Assembly (NCBI GenBank): GCA_947503965.1
Contig: CANNFU010000002.1
Span: 1 to 64,000 of the forward strand
DNA: 64,000 bases
DNA from: an uncultured Paracoccaceae bacterium
GTDB lineage: Bacteria; Pseudomonadota; Alphaproteobacteria; Rhodobacterales; Rhodobacteraceae
Direction: 5' to 3'
Below, one piece after another: positions 19,412-27,615 of the stretch. Both the position numbers and the translations under genes were made by a program. The stretch's first letter is position 1; every line of letters begins with the position of its first letter. The notes under the pieces are model-generated. The model was not told the DNA's origin and ran no database searches. It was given only the letters and a program-made list of their open reading frames with translations.

Positions 19412-19412
19412 A

Positions 19413-19709
19413 ATGCTTGATATACAAACACGTTTAACCACTTTGAAACGCCCAACGCTACTGGCACGGGCCGTGCGATTCGGTCTTGATGAATATCGTC
19501 GCGAGGTACATCTGAAACGGCTGCTTCACTGCGAAACCTTGCCTCGGCCAGCCGTGGCGATCATGCAGCTTTTTGATTTAGAGGCTGAAGCAAACGGCTG
19601 GCGCACGCAGAAATCCGGCAATTACTCGGTTGCGCGTCATGTCGAGATTCTGATTGCGCTGTCGGGCGAGGCCCGCCTGATGCAGGCCATCGCCCCTTCG
19701 ATCAGCTGA
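19413..19709 (+). CDS. DUF6477 family protein
   Basis: 98 residues, small basic protein with the family pattern RPTLLARAVRFGLDEYRREVHLKRLL and YSVARHVEILIALSGEARL. Restricted, as far as known, to Rhodobacteraceae-type genomes; function unknown. It is divergent from the DUF6456 helix-turn-helix gene, which suggests shared regulation, and its 3' end overlaps the convergent MttB-family gene by eight bases. Confidence 0.75.
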   Translation: MLDIQTRLTTLKRPTLLARAVRFGLDEYRREVHLKRLLHCETLPRPAVAIMQLFDLEAEANGWRTQKSGNYSVARHVEILIALSGEARLMQAIAPSIS

Positions 19710-21252
19710 ACGCGTCCGGCATACTTGCCTTCTTTTCAGCAACATACGCCCGCAGCCGTGTCTCGATCTCAGGATCCAGCGCGGGTTGCTGGTATGTTTC
19801 AAGCAATTTCTTGACGCGTTGGGTGGCAAGGGCCTGCGTATCGCGCGCGCCCTCCTCTGACCACGTCTCGAACGGTTTGTAATCAAACAGATCAGACCGC
19901 CAGAAGGCGGATTTGAAATTCGCCTGCGTATGCGCACAGCCCAGGTAATGCCCACCCGGCCCCACCTCTTCGATGGCACCCATGGCCTGACCGTTTTCGG
20001 ACATATCCACGCCACGGGCAAAATGATGCAGGGTGCCCAGCTGATCGGCATCCATCACGAATTTCTCGAACGACGCAACCAGCCCGCCTTCCAGCCAGCC
20101 ACAGGCATGCAGCATGAAATTCACGCCCGACAAAAGGCCCATCTGCAAACTGTTCGATGTCTCATAGGCGGCCTGCGCATCGGGCAGTTTCGATCCGCAG
20201 AACGACCCGGCCGACCGATAAGGCAGGCCCAGACGGCGGGCCAGCTGCCCGGCACCATAGGTGATATGTGCCGCCTCTGGCGTGCCGAATGTGGGCGCGC
20301 CGGAATTCATGTCGATAGATGTGACAAACGCACCAAAGATGACCGGCGATCCGGGCCGGATCAGCTGGCTATAGGCGACACCCGCCAGAACCTCGGCCAG
20401 AACCTGCGTCAGCGTACCCGCAACCGATACCGGTGCCATCGCACCGCCCACAATGAACGGGCTGATGATCGAGGCCTGATTGTTTTTCGCGAACACCTCC
20501 AGCGCGCCCATCATGATACTGTCGAATGTCAGGGGCGAGTTGATGTTGATCAGCGATGTCATCACCGTGTTGTTCTGCACGAAGTCCTTGCCGAACAGGA
20601 TCTCGCACATCTCGACCGAATCCTGCGCGCGGCTGGGTTCGGTGACCGACCCCATGAACGGCTTGTCGGAATAGATCATATGCGTCAGCAGCATATCCAG
20701 ATGGCGTTTGTTCACCGGCACATCGGTGGGTTCACACACCGTCCCGCCCGAATGGTGCAGCCATTTGGACATATAGCCCAGCTTCACGAATTTCTCGAAA
20801 TCGGCCATCGTGGCATAGCGGCGGCCACCCTCGGCATCGCGGACGAAAGGCGGGCCATAGACCGGGGCCAGAACCAGGTTCTTGCCACCGATCACCACAT
20901 TGCGGTCAGGGTTGCGTGCATGCTGGGTGAATTGCGACGGGGCCGTCGCGCACAGCTTGCGGGCCAGGCCGCGCGGGATACGCACACGTTCGCCATCCAC
21001 CTCGGCCCCGGCGGCTCTCCAGCGGTCCAGCGCCTCGGGGTTTTCAACGAAATTCACACCGATCTCGGCCAATACCGTCTCGGCATTCGCCTCGATCACC
21101 GCCAGCGCGTCCTCGGTCAGCACCTCGTAATTGGGTACATTCCGTTCAATATACTTGGCTGTTTCGACACTGACTGCCGTCCGCTCTGCCCGGCGGGCGG
21201 CACCGCCACCACCGCGCGCGCGGCGTCCTGATGTCACGGGTGCGTCCGACAT
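19702..21252 (-). CDS. MttB-superfamily methyltransferase (non-pyrrolysine)
   Basis: 516 residues from ATG at 21252, preceded by GGAGG. Belongs to the trimethylamine methyltransferase (MttB) superfamily: a TIM-barrel protein with stretches such as HHSGGTVCEPTDVPVNKRHLDM and GAGQLARRLGLPYRSAGSFCGSK. There is no in-frame UAG, so it is the non-pyrrolysine branch, whose known members demethylate quaternary amines such as glycine betaine. No corrinoid protein or reductive activase is adjacent, so substrate and partner are open. The first ~30 residues are Arg/Gly-rich and probably disordered. Divergent from guaA. Confidence 0.85.
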   Translation of the reverse strand: MSDAPVTSGRRARGGGGAARRAERTAVSVETAKYIERNVPNYEVLTEDALAVIEANAETVLAEIGVNFVENPEALDRWRAAGAEVDGERVRIPRGLARKLCATAPSQFTQHARNPDRNVVIGGKNLVLAPVYGPPFVRDAEGGRRYATMADFEKFVKLGYMSKWLHHSGGTVCEPTDVPVNKRHLDMLLTHMIYSDKPFMGSVTEPSRAQDSVEMCEILFGKDFVQNNTVMTSLININSPLTFDSIMMGALEVFAKNNQASIISPFIVGGAMAPVSVAGTLTQVLAEVLAGVAYSQLIRPGSPVIFGAFVTSIDMNSGAPTFGTPEAAHITYGAGQLARRLGLPYRSAGSFCGSKLPDAQAAYETSNSLQMGLLSGVNFMLHACGWLEGGLVASFEKFVMDADQLGTLHHFARGVDMSENGQAMGAIEEVGPGGHYLGCAHTQANFKSAFWRSDLFDYKPFETWSEEGARDTQALATQRVKKLLETYQQPALDPEIETRLRAYVAEKKASMPDAFS

Positions 21253-21390
21253 AAATGATCCCTCCGGCAACTGGTTGGGATGTTCTTAGCGCCGACGCCG
21301 CCGCAACCTTGCTGAATTTGCGCCACCTCCGACGCAAAAGCGACATCGGCCTCTCTTGCGCCGCCTTCCCAAGCAGCTATAGAGACGGCC

Positions 21391-22950
21391 ATGGAACACA
21401 GCACCCACCAACGCCTCCTGATCATCGACTTCGGCAGCCAGGTCACCCAACTGATCGCGCGCCGCCTGCGCGAGCTGAACGTCTACTGCGAAATCCACCC
21501 CTATCAGAACGTCACCGACGATTTCCTGACAGATTTCGCGCCCAAGGCGGTCATCCTGTCCGGCGGGCCTGACAGCGTGACCCGCGAAGGATCGCCGCGC
21601 GCGCCTGACCGCGTGTTCCAGATGGGCGTTCCCGTTCTTGGCATCTGTTACGGCCAGCAGACCATGATGACGCAACTGGGCGGCAAGGTGGTCAGCGGCC
21701 ATGGCACGGCCGAATTCGGCCGCGCCTATGTCACACCAAAGGGCAAACTGTCGCTTCTGGATGGCTGGTTTGCAACCGACCGCGAACAGGTCTGGATGAG
21801 CCATGGCGACCATGTCTCTGAAATCGCTCCGGGATTCGAGGTTTACGGCACGTCGCCCAACGCGCCCTTCGCCATCACCGCCGACATCGCCCGCAACTTC
21901 TACGCCGTGCAGTTCCATCCAGAGGTGCACCACACGCCCAACGGCGCGAAGCTCTATGAAAACTTCGTCCGGCTGGCCGGCTTCACCGGCGACTGGACCA
22001 TGGGCGCCTATCGGGAAGAGGCGATCCGCCTGATCCGCGAACAGGTCGGCGACAGCCACGTCATCTGCGCGCTGTCAGGCGGCGTCGATTCGTCCGTCGC
22101 CGCCGCCCTCATTCACGAGGCGGTGGGCGATCAGCTCACCTGCGTTTTTGTCGATCACGGCCTCCTGCGCCTGAACGAGGCCGAAGAGGTCGTGGGCATG
22201 TTCCGCGACCACATGAACCTGCACGTCATCCACGCCGACGAACGGGAACTGTTCCTTGGCGAACTCGAAGGCGTCAGCGACCCCGAAACCAAGCGCAAGA
22301 TCATCGGCAAACTGTTCATCGACGTCTTTCAGAAATACGCCAACGGGATCGAAGGGGCGGAATTTCTAGCCCAGGGCACGCTATACCCCGATGTCATCGA
22401 AAGCGTCAGCTTTTCGGGCGGGCCATCCGTGACCATCAAAAGCCACCACAATGTCGGCGGCCTGCCTGAAAAAATGGGCCTGAAACTGGTCGAACCCCTG
22501 CGCGAACTGTTCAAAGACGAGGTCCGCGCGCTTGGCCGCGAACTCGGCCTGCCCGCCAGCTTCATCGGGCGCCACCCGTTCCCCGGCCCCGGCCTTGCCA
22601 TCCGCTGCCCCGGGGAAATCACCCGCGAGAAACTGGACATCCTGCGCAAGGCCGACGCGGTTTATATCGACCAGATCCGCAAACACGGGCTTTACGACGA
22701 AATCTGGCAGGCGTTCTGCGCGATCCTGCCGGTGCGCACCGTGGGCGTGATGGGTGACGGACGCACCTACGATTTCGCCTGCGCCCTGCGCGCGGTGACG
22801 TCCGTGGACGGGATGACAGCAGACTACTACCCGTTCAGCCACGAATTCCTCGGCGAAACCGCCACCCGGATCATCAACGAAGTGCAGGGGATCAACCGGG
22901 TGACCTATGACATCACCAGCAAACCTCCCGGCACGATTGAATGGGAATGA
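21391..22950 (+). CDS. guaA: GMP synthase (glutamine-hydrolysing)
   Basis: Converts XMP to GMP using glutamine and ATP. 519 residues, full length: class-I glutamine amidotransferase domain with nucleophile Cys86 (GICYGQQ) and FHPEVHHT, then ATP pyrophosphatase with SGGVDSS (229-235), and the GMPS C-terminal dimerisation domain ending PPGTIEWE. Third- and first-position bias to G/C is stronger here than in the neighbours. Monocistronic; 37 bases to the convergent YrbL-like gene. Confidence 0.97.
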   Translation: MEHSTHQRLLIIDFGSQVTQLIARRLRELNVYCEIHPYQNVTDDFLTDFAPKAVILSGGPDSVTREGSPRAPDRVFQMGVPVLGICYGQQTMMTQLGGKVVSGHGTAEFGRAYVTPKGKLSLLDGWFATDREQVWMSHGDHVSEIAPGFEVYGTSPNAPFAITADIARNFYAVQFHPEVHHTPNGAKLYENFVRLAGFTGDWTMGAYREEAIRLIREQVGDSHVICALSGGVDSSVAAALIHEAVGDQLTCVFVDHGLLRLNEAEEVVGMFRDHMNLHVIHADERELFLGELEGVSDPETKRKIIGKLFIDVFQKYANGIEGAEFLAQGTLYPDVIESVSFSGGPSVTIKSHHNVGGLPEKMGLKLVEPLRELFKDEVRALGRELGLPASFIGRHPFPGPGLAIRCPGEITREKLDILRKADAVYIDQIRKHGLYDEIWQAFCAILPVRTVGVMGDGRTYDFACALRAVTSVDGMTADYYPFSHEFLGETATRIINEVQGINRVTYDITSKPPGTIEWE

Positions 22951-22987
22951 TCCCCAACAGGATCAGACATTTCCCAAAGGCCGCTTA

Positions 22988-23647
22988 TCAGCGAAAACAG
23001 AATTGAACGGGGTCGAATTCTTTATCAATTCTTTGCGCTAACCTGTCACACCGGCGCGCCAGCGCCTGCCGTCTGACACGCGCAGAAAACGTGGCCAGCG
23101 GAACCGCCTTGATATCGCCAAAGCCGTCAACCGCGATAAACATCTCACGGTCGTTTCGTTTACCAAGCACGATATTCCGGCGACTGATATCGTTGGTGGG
23201 AATACCCCAATCCAAAAACGATTTCACAAAAATGTTCAGCAAATCAATATGATGCACGGTCAACGCACCATCACTATGCAATTGCGCCAGTGTCGGGCCC
23301 GGCGTCAGACCGTCAAGCGAGACCTTTTCGGAAATCTGAACGAACCCGATATCCGCGCCTGCAAAGCCATATAACTTGTTGACCGGCAATGTATCAATAT
23401 CGCCCTGTGGGGCCAGACATGCTTTCAGATAGGCCGCGTATTCACGATGCACGATCCGATTTGCAAGCGATGGGAACCAGCGGATTGATCTGCCCTTCAT
23501 GTTGTTCTTCAGAACACGGGCGCTTGCTGGTTTTTGCAGCTTAAAGATACAGTCCGGATAGTCAGGGTGCTGATAAACCCAACGCTCTCCGCCCTCGGCG
23601 ATCAAATCAGCATCGCGCAATATCAATTCAGAGGTAAAGAAAGACAT
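22988..23647 (-). CDS. YrbL family protein (kinase-like fold)
   Basis: 219 residues. Recognised as the PhoP-regulatory-network protein YrbL family by LIAEGGERWVYQHPDYPDCIFKL, which corresponds to a kinase glycine-rich loop and ATP-binding lysine, by NDISRRNIVLG (catalytic-loop-like Asp and Asn) and by AVDGFGD (metal-binding-like Asp). Family function is not established; a small-molecule or protein kinase role is an inference from the fold. The 49-base gap to the downstream metallopeptidase-like gene on the same strand suggests possible co-transcription. Confidence 0.78.
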   Translation of the reverse strand: MSFFTSELILRDADLIAEGGERWVYQHPDYPDCIFKLQKPASARVLKNNMKGRSIRWFPSLANRIVHREYAAYLKACLAPQGDIDTLPVNKLYGFAGADIGFVQISEKVSLDGLTPGPTLAQLHSDGALTVHHIDLLNIFVKSFLDWGIPTNDISRRNIVLGKRNDREMFIAVDGFGDIKAVPLATFSARVRRQALARRCDRLAQRIDKEFDPVQFCFR

Positions 23648-23696
23648 GATCTAAGAACTGATGCTCCACTTGGTAGGCCCCGGCGTTGTCTCAGAA

Positions 23697-24302
23697 CTAT
23701 CGCAACGCGGCAACCAGCAAATCCGACGTAAATTCACCAGGCGCGCATGCGGCCAAATCGCCGCCCTGCCCGATCTGAAACCATGTATTGCGCGCATCCA
23801 ATGCAATACTGATTTGCGGTCCGATACGCAGCGGGTCGCGGCCCCAATGGATGTCAGCAAAAGGATCATCGGTGAACCAATCGGTCAGCGCGGCCGGTGG
23901 CAGGTCAGCTTTGTGCATCAGGAACCCGGCAATGCAATCCACCTGGCGTTCAACAAGCCCGCGTAGCATCGTTTCTTCATCCGGACGACTGCGGATCTGC
24001 CCAAGCGCAAAATCCGCCACACCATGACGTACCTGAACCGCATGGCCATAGGCATGCGCCACCAGATACGCAGCCTCAGGCAATGACCGCGCTGCTTGGG
24101 TCAGGAAAATGACATTCTGACTTGTGCAGTAAGCAATCTGGTCATTCACCGTTTCATCCACCCCACATCGGCTCGCGATTTCTGGCAGGGTCTGAACAGA
24201 CGGCATGCTCGCGAAGGCGGCGGTCGCTGCATTTTCAATATCAGCCACCGGGTCGGCAGATGCGAACGGCACCCAAGCCAAAAACACGAAAAGCCAACGC
24301 AT
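23697..24302 (-). CDS. Exported metallopeptidase-like protein, catalytic Glu missing
   Basis: 201 residues from ATG at 24302 with a short signal peptide (MRWLFVFLAWVPFASA, cut about residue 16). The middle resembles neutral zinc metallopeptidases (YpfJ type): AAYLVAHAYGHAVQ followed by VERQVDCIAGF. The expected HExxH is HAYGH (83-87): both histidines remain, but the catalytic glutamate is alanine (GCC). Zinc binding may persist without hydrolysis. Four cysteines could form disulfides. A longer reading frame upstream to 25076 is only the shadow of the divergent transporter. Confidence 0.7.
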   Translation of the reverse strand: MRWLFVFLAWVPFASADPVADIENAATAAFASMPSVQTLPEIASRCGVDETVNDQIAYCTSQNVIFLTQAARSLPEAAYLVAHAYGHAVQVRHGVADFALGQIRSRPDEETMLRGLVERQVDCIAGFLMHKADLPPAALTDWFTDDPFADIHWGRDPLRIGPQISIALDARNTWFQIGQGGDLAACAPGEFTSDLLVAALR

Positions 24303-24386
24303 AGGGTGATCCTTTCTTCTGCAATTCAAACTGGCACATCCCACAAAGGGTTGCAAAAGCCGCAGGCAAGGTGACAACTGCGATCC

Positions 24387-25304
24387 ATGATTCAGCCTCA
24401 CCCAAGCGCGATGAACACCACCCTTCGGGCCGCGCTTTGGATGATCGGCGCGATTGCTTCGTTCACGACCATGGCGGTAGCAGGCCGGACGGTCAGCACG
24501 GAACTCGATACGTTCGAAATCATGCTGTTCCGCAGCCTGACAGGGATCGTCATTGTCGTCGGGATTGCCGCGATGTCTGGCACTTTGCCACAAGTCGGCA
24601 CGCAAAGGCTCGGCTTGCACGCCACACGCAATATCTGCCATTTTGCAGGTCAGAACCTGTGGTTCTTTGCCATCACCATGGTACCCTTGGCGCAGGTCTT
24701 CGCACTCGAATTCACGACACCCATCTGGGTGATCCTGCTGTCGCCACTGTTGCTGAAGGAACGGATGACAGCCATCGGTCTGATCAGCGCGCTGATCGGA
24801 TTTGCGGGTATCCTGATCGTGGCGCGGCCCGATCCCGCAAATATCAGCCCCGGCCTGATCGCGGCCGCCGCCTGCGCGGTCTTTTTTGCGCTGACGGCCA
24901 TCATCACACGCAAACTGACCCGGACCGAGACGATTACAACGATCCTGTTCTACCTGACGGTGATGCAGGCTGTCTTTGGATTGATCTGCGCAGGATATGA
25001 TGGCGATATCAGCCTGCCATCGGCGGGCAATGTACCATGGGTCATCGTGATCGGGATTGCAGGTCTGGTGGCCCATTTCTGCCTGACCAAGGCGCTGAGC
25101 ATTGCACCGGCGAGCATCGTGATGCCGATCGACTTTGTCCGGCTGCCGACCATCGCGGTTGTCGGTATGCTGCTGTACGACGAACCGCTTGAAATGCTGG
25201 TTTTCGTTGGTGCCATCGTGATCTTTGCCGGCAACTACCTCAACATCACCTACGCCACACGCATGCCGAGAACTGAACCGAGCGGTTCAAATATTTCAAA
25301 ATAG
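24387..25304 (+). CDS. EamA/DMT-family transporter
   Basis: 305 residues with ten hydrophobic helices in two EamA repeats, typical drug/metabolite transporter length. The first repeat starts LWMIGAIASFTTMAVAGR, with LAQVFALEFTTPIWVILLSPLLLKER at its end; the second includes CLTKALSIAPASIVMPIDFVRLP. Inner-membrane exporter of unknown small molecule. The start may be 24387 or, eight codons later, 24411. Divergent from the metallopeptidase-like gene over 84 bases. Confidence 0.87.
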   Translation: MIQPHPSAMNTTLRAALWMIGAIASFTTMAVAGRTVSTELDTFEIMLFRSLTGIVIVVGIAAMSGTLPQVGTQRLGLHATRNICHFAGQNLWFFAITMVPLAQVFALEFTTPIWVILLSPLLLKERMTAIGLISALIGFAGILIVARPDPANISPGLIAAAACAVFFALTAIITRKLTRTETITTILFYLTVMQAVFGLICAGYDGDISLPSAGNVPWVIVIGIAGLVAHFCLTKALSIAPASIVMPIDFVRLPTIAVVGMLLYDEPLEMLVFVGAIVIFAGNYLNITYATRMPRTEPSGSNISK

Positions 25305-25357
25305 ACAGACGTAGTGTATTTTTGTGACGCTACGAGCTATGCTGCGGCGTGACGTGG

Positions 25358-25372
25358 CGTCAATAATTGACG
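25358..25372. promoter_or_regulatory. 15-base palindrome upstream of the FadL-like porin gene
   Basis: CGTCAATAATTGACG is a perfect palindrome with 7-base arms around a central A. Its right part, TTGACG, could be a -35 element. The site lies 61 bases before the porin ATG in a 129-base gap, so it is a good operator candidate. Confidence 0.45.
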
Positions 25373-25433
25373 TAAAGGTTAGGCACTCCTTAGGGTCGAA
25401 TGCACAGATTTTATTCATGACAGGGATGAGGAC

Positions 25434-26585
25434 ATGAAACAGGCACTGACAGCAGGCGCAGCACTGCTTTTGACAACCAGCATTGCAAGCGCGGGGGGAG
25501 TAGAGCGCTCTGTGCCATCAGTTGCGTTGTTGTTCGAGGAAGGCAATTATCTTGAGCTGAACTTCGGCTACATCGCGCCAGAAGTCAGCGGTACTCAGGC
25601 AATCCCTTTCGCAAGTGCACCCGCAGGTGCAGACTCAGGCGATATCGCAGAGGATTACACACAGCTTAGCTTTGGTTATAAGAACGACCTCACCGATAAT
25701 CTGTCCATGGCGCTAATCATTGATGAACCTATCGGCGCCGCAGTTGATTATGCGGGTGACACCGATTACGCCTATGGTGGCGGCATAACGCCGTTTGGTT
25801 CAACTGCAACCATTGATAGTATCGGCCTGACGGCATTGCTTGCTTACGAAGTGCCAAGCAACATCACCGTTTACGGTGGCGTACGTGCTATTCAGACATC
25901 GGGCGAAGTGGCGCTTTTCAATAGCTACTCAATGTCCACAACGACGGAAACCGACTTTGGTTACGTTGTAGGTGCCGCGTGGGAACGCCCCGAGATCGCC
26001 GCACGGGTCGCGCTCACCTATCATAGTGAGGTGACACATGACTTCACAGCAACCGAGCAGGTTACTGGCGTTCCAATGTTGGCTCCCCCAGTGCCGGAAA
26101 CAGAAACAGAGTTTTCAACCACTATTCCGCAGTCTGTGACGCTCGAAGCGCAGACTGGTATCGCTGCGAACACTCTGCTCTTTGGCTCCATTCGCTGGGT
26201 AGACTGGTCAGAATTCGACATCTCGCCAACCATCTTTGGTGCAGGTGGGTCCTCACTGGTGGATTATGAAGACGATACAATCACCTATAATCTGGGCCTT
26301 GGCCGTCGGTTCAATGAAGAATGGTCCGGCGCCGTCACGGCAGGTTATGAGGCGGCAAATGGCGGCTTTTCCGGCAACCTTGGCCCAACAGACGGCAACA
26401 CCTCTCTTGGTGTCGCTGTGACCCGAACAGTTGATGCGGTCCGCATCACCGGTGGTGTGCGCTATATCTGGATCGGCGATGCAGAGACGCAAGCGCCAGC
26501 ACCTGCGCCAAGTGGCCTGACCTTGGGTGAATTCGAAGACAACAGCGGCTGGGCAGCCGGGCTTCGGATCGCGTACAACTTCTAA
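25434..26585 (+). CDS. FadL/OmpP1-type outer membrane porin
   Basis: 383 residues with a clear signal peptide (MKQALTAGAALLLTTSIASA). The rest is an alternating amphipathic beta-strand sequence rich in Gly, Tyr and acidic residues, ending in the outer-membrane signature GLRIAYNF with terminal Phe. The N-terminal hatch-like region and the strands (LTDNLSMALIIDEPIGA, YTVYGGVR-like segments) match the FadL/OmpP1 family that takes up fatty acids and hydrocarbons. Good ribosome-binding site (GAGGAC). Monocistronic, followed by a strong terminator. Confidence 0.85.
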   Translation: MKQALTAGAALLLTTSIASAGGVERSVPSVALLFEEGNYLELNFGYIAPEVSGTQAIPFASAPAGADSGDIAEDYTQLSFGYKNDLTDNLSMALIIDEPIGAAVDYAGDTDYAYGGGITPFGSTATIDSIGLTALLAYEVPSNITVYGGVRAIQTSGEVALFNSYSMSTTTETDFGYVVGAAWERPEIAARVALTYHSEVTHDFTATEQVTGVPMLAPPVPETETEFSTTIPQSVTLEAQTGIAANTLLFGSIRWVDWSEFDISPTIFGAGGSSLVDYEDDTITYNLGLGRRFNEEWSGAVTAGYEAANGGFSGNLGPTDGNTSLGVAVTRTVDAVRITGGVRYIWIGDAETQAPAPAPSGLTLGEFEDNSGWAAGLRIAYNF

Positions 26586-26605
26586 GCCGCTTTCAACTTC
26601 TTCCT

Positions 26606-26635
26606 AAAGCCCCGCCCATCCGGCGGGGCTTTTTC
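26606..26635 (+). terminator. Rho-independent terminator after the porin gene
   Basis: AAAGCCCCGCC (26606-26616) pairs perfectly with GGCGGGGCTTT (26622-26632) around a 5-base loop and is followed by a T run. It lies 21 bases after the porin stop codon. Confidence 0.93.
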
Positions 26636-26691
26636 GTTTCTCCAACACGATCCGGGTTGTGCCGCGGGTCCGAAACGGATCAAGTCCGCCC

Positions 26692-27615
26692 ATGGTAACC
26701 GCACAAAAAACCATCTCAACCCGCGCATGGATCGAGCTTTTGATCCTCGGTTTCATCTGGGGCGGCTCTTTCCTGTCGATCCACATCGCGCTGGAAGAGA
26801 TCGGCCCCCTGACGGCGGTCGCACATCGCACAACTTGGGCGATGCTGATCCTGTGGGGCTATGTGCTTTTGCGCAGACTGACGATTCCCACAGACCCGCG
26901 CATTTGGGGCGCATTTCTGATCATGGGGCTGATGAATAACGTCATCCCCTTCAGCCTGATGGCCTGGGGCCAGTTGCATATCGAAACCGGGCTGACATCC
27001 ATCCTGAACGCGGCCACGGCGATCTTTGGCGTTATCGCCGCGGCGATCTTTTTCGCGGACGAACGGCTGACACTGCGCAAGATCATCGGCGTGACATTGG
27101 GGTTTCTGGGGGTGGCGACTGCGATTGGTCTGTCAGCGCTGACGCAGTTCGATATCCGGTCGCTTGGACAACTGGCCGTCATCGGCGGGACGATCAGCTA
27201 TGCGCTGGCGGGTGTCTGGGCGCGCAAGACGCTGGGCGGGCTGACACCACAGGTTGCCGCAGCGGGCATGCTGACAGGCGCGACCCTGATCATGCTGCCA
27301 GCCGCATGGTTGTTTGAAGGGCCCATTCGTTTCGATCTGACCGGGCCGACATGGGCCGCGATTTCTTATTACGCAATCGCCGCAACCGCGCTGGCATACC
27401 TGCTGTACTACCGTGTGCTGGTCATGGCTGGCAGCGGCAACCTGATGCTGTGTACGTTACTTGTCGCACCGGTTGCCATCATCCTTGGCGCGATCGTGTT
27501 GGGAGAGGCATTGCCGCCCCGCGCCTATGCAGGCTTTGCTCTATTGGCCATTGGCCTTGTGGTGATCGACGGTCGCTTGCTCAAACCGCTGCAGCACCGC
27601 CTTGGCCGCACGTAA
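26692..27615 (+). CDS. EamA/DMT-family transporter, second copy
   Basis: 307 residues from ATG at 26692; a GTG at 26659 would add eleven residues. Ten hydrophobic helices in two EamA halves, with WIELLILGFIWGGSFLSI at the start and YLLYYRVLVMAGSGNLMLCTLLVAP near the end. Probable inner-membrane metabolite exporter, substrate unknown. It differs clearly from the DMT protein at 24.4 kb, so this is not a recent duplication. Its last 75 bases overlap the convergent lpxB gene. Confidence 0.87.
   Translation: MVTAQKTISTRAWIELLILGFIWGGSFLSIHIALEEIGPLTAVAHRTTWAMLILWGYVLLRRLTIPTDPRIWGAFLIMGLMNNVIPFSLMAWGQLHIETGLTSILNAATAIFGVIAAAIFFADERLTLRKIIGVTLGFLGVATAIGLSALTQFDIRSLGQLAVIGGTISYALAGVWARKTLGGLTPQVAAAGMLTGATLIMLPAAWLFEGPIRFDLTGPTWAAISYYAIAATALAYLLYYRVLVMAGSGNLMLCTLLVAPVAIILGAIVLGEALPPRAYAGFALLAIGLVVIDGRLLKPLQHRLGRT

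Noticed and set aside
19702..21252. Pyrrolysine-containing trimethylamine methyltransferase
   Set aside because: The reading frame has no internal UAG and the active methylotrophy partners are absent.
24303..25076. Possible N-terminal extension of the metallopeptidase-like protein
   Set aside because: The extra 258 residues are His/Gln/Arg-rich, complementary to the transporter gene, and the signal peptide at 24302 marks the real start.
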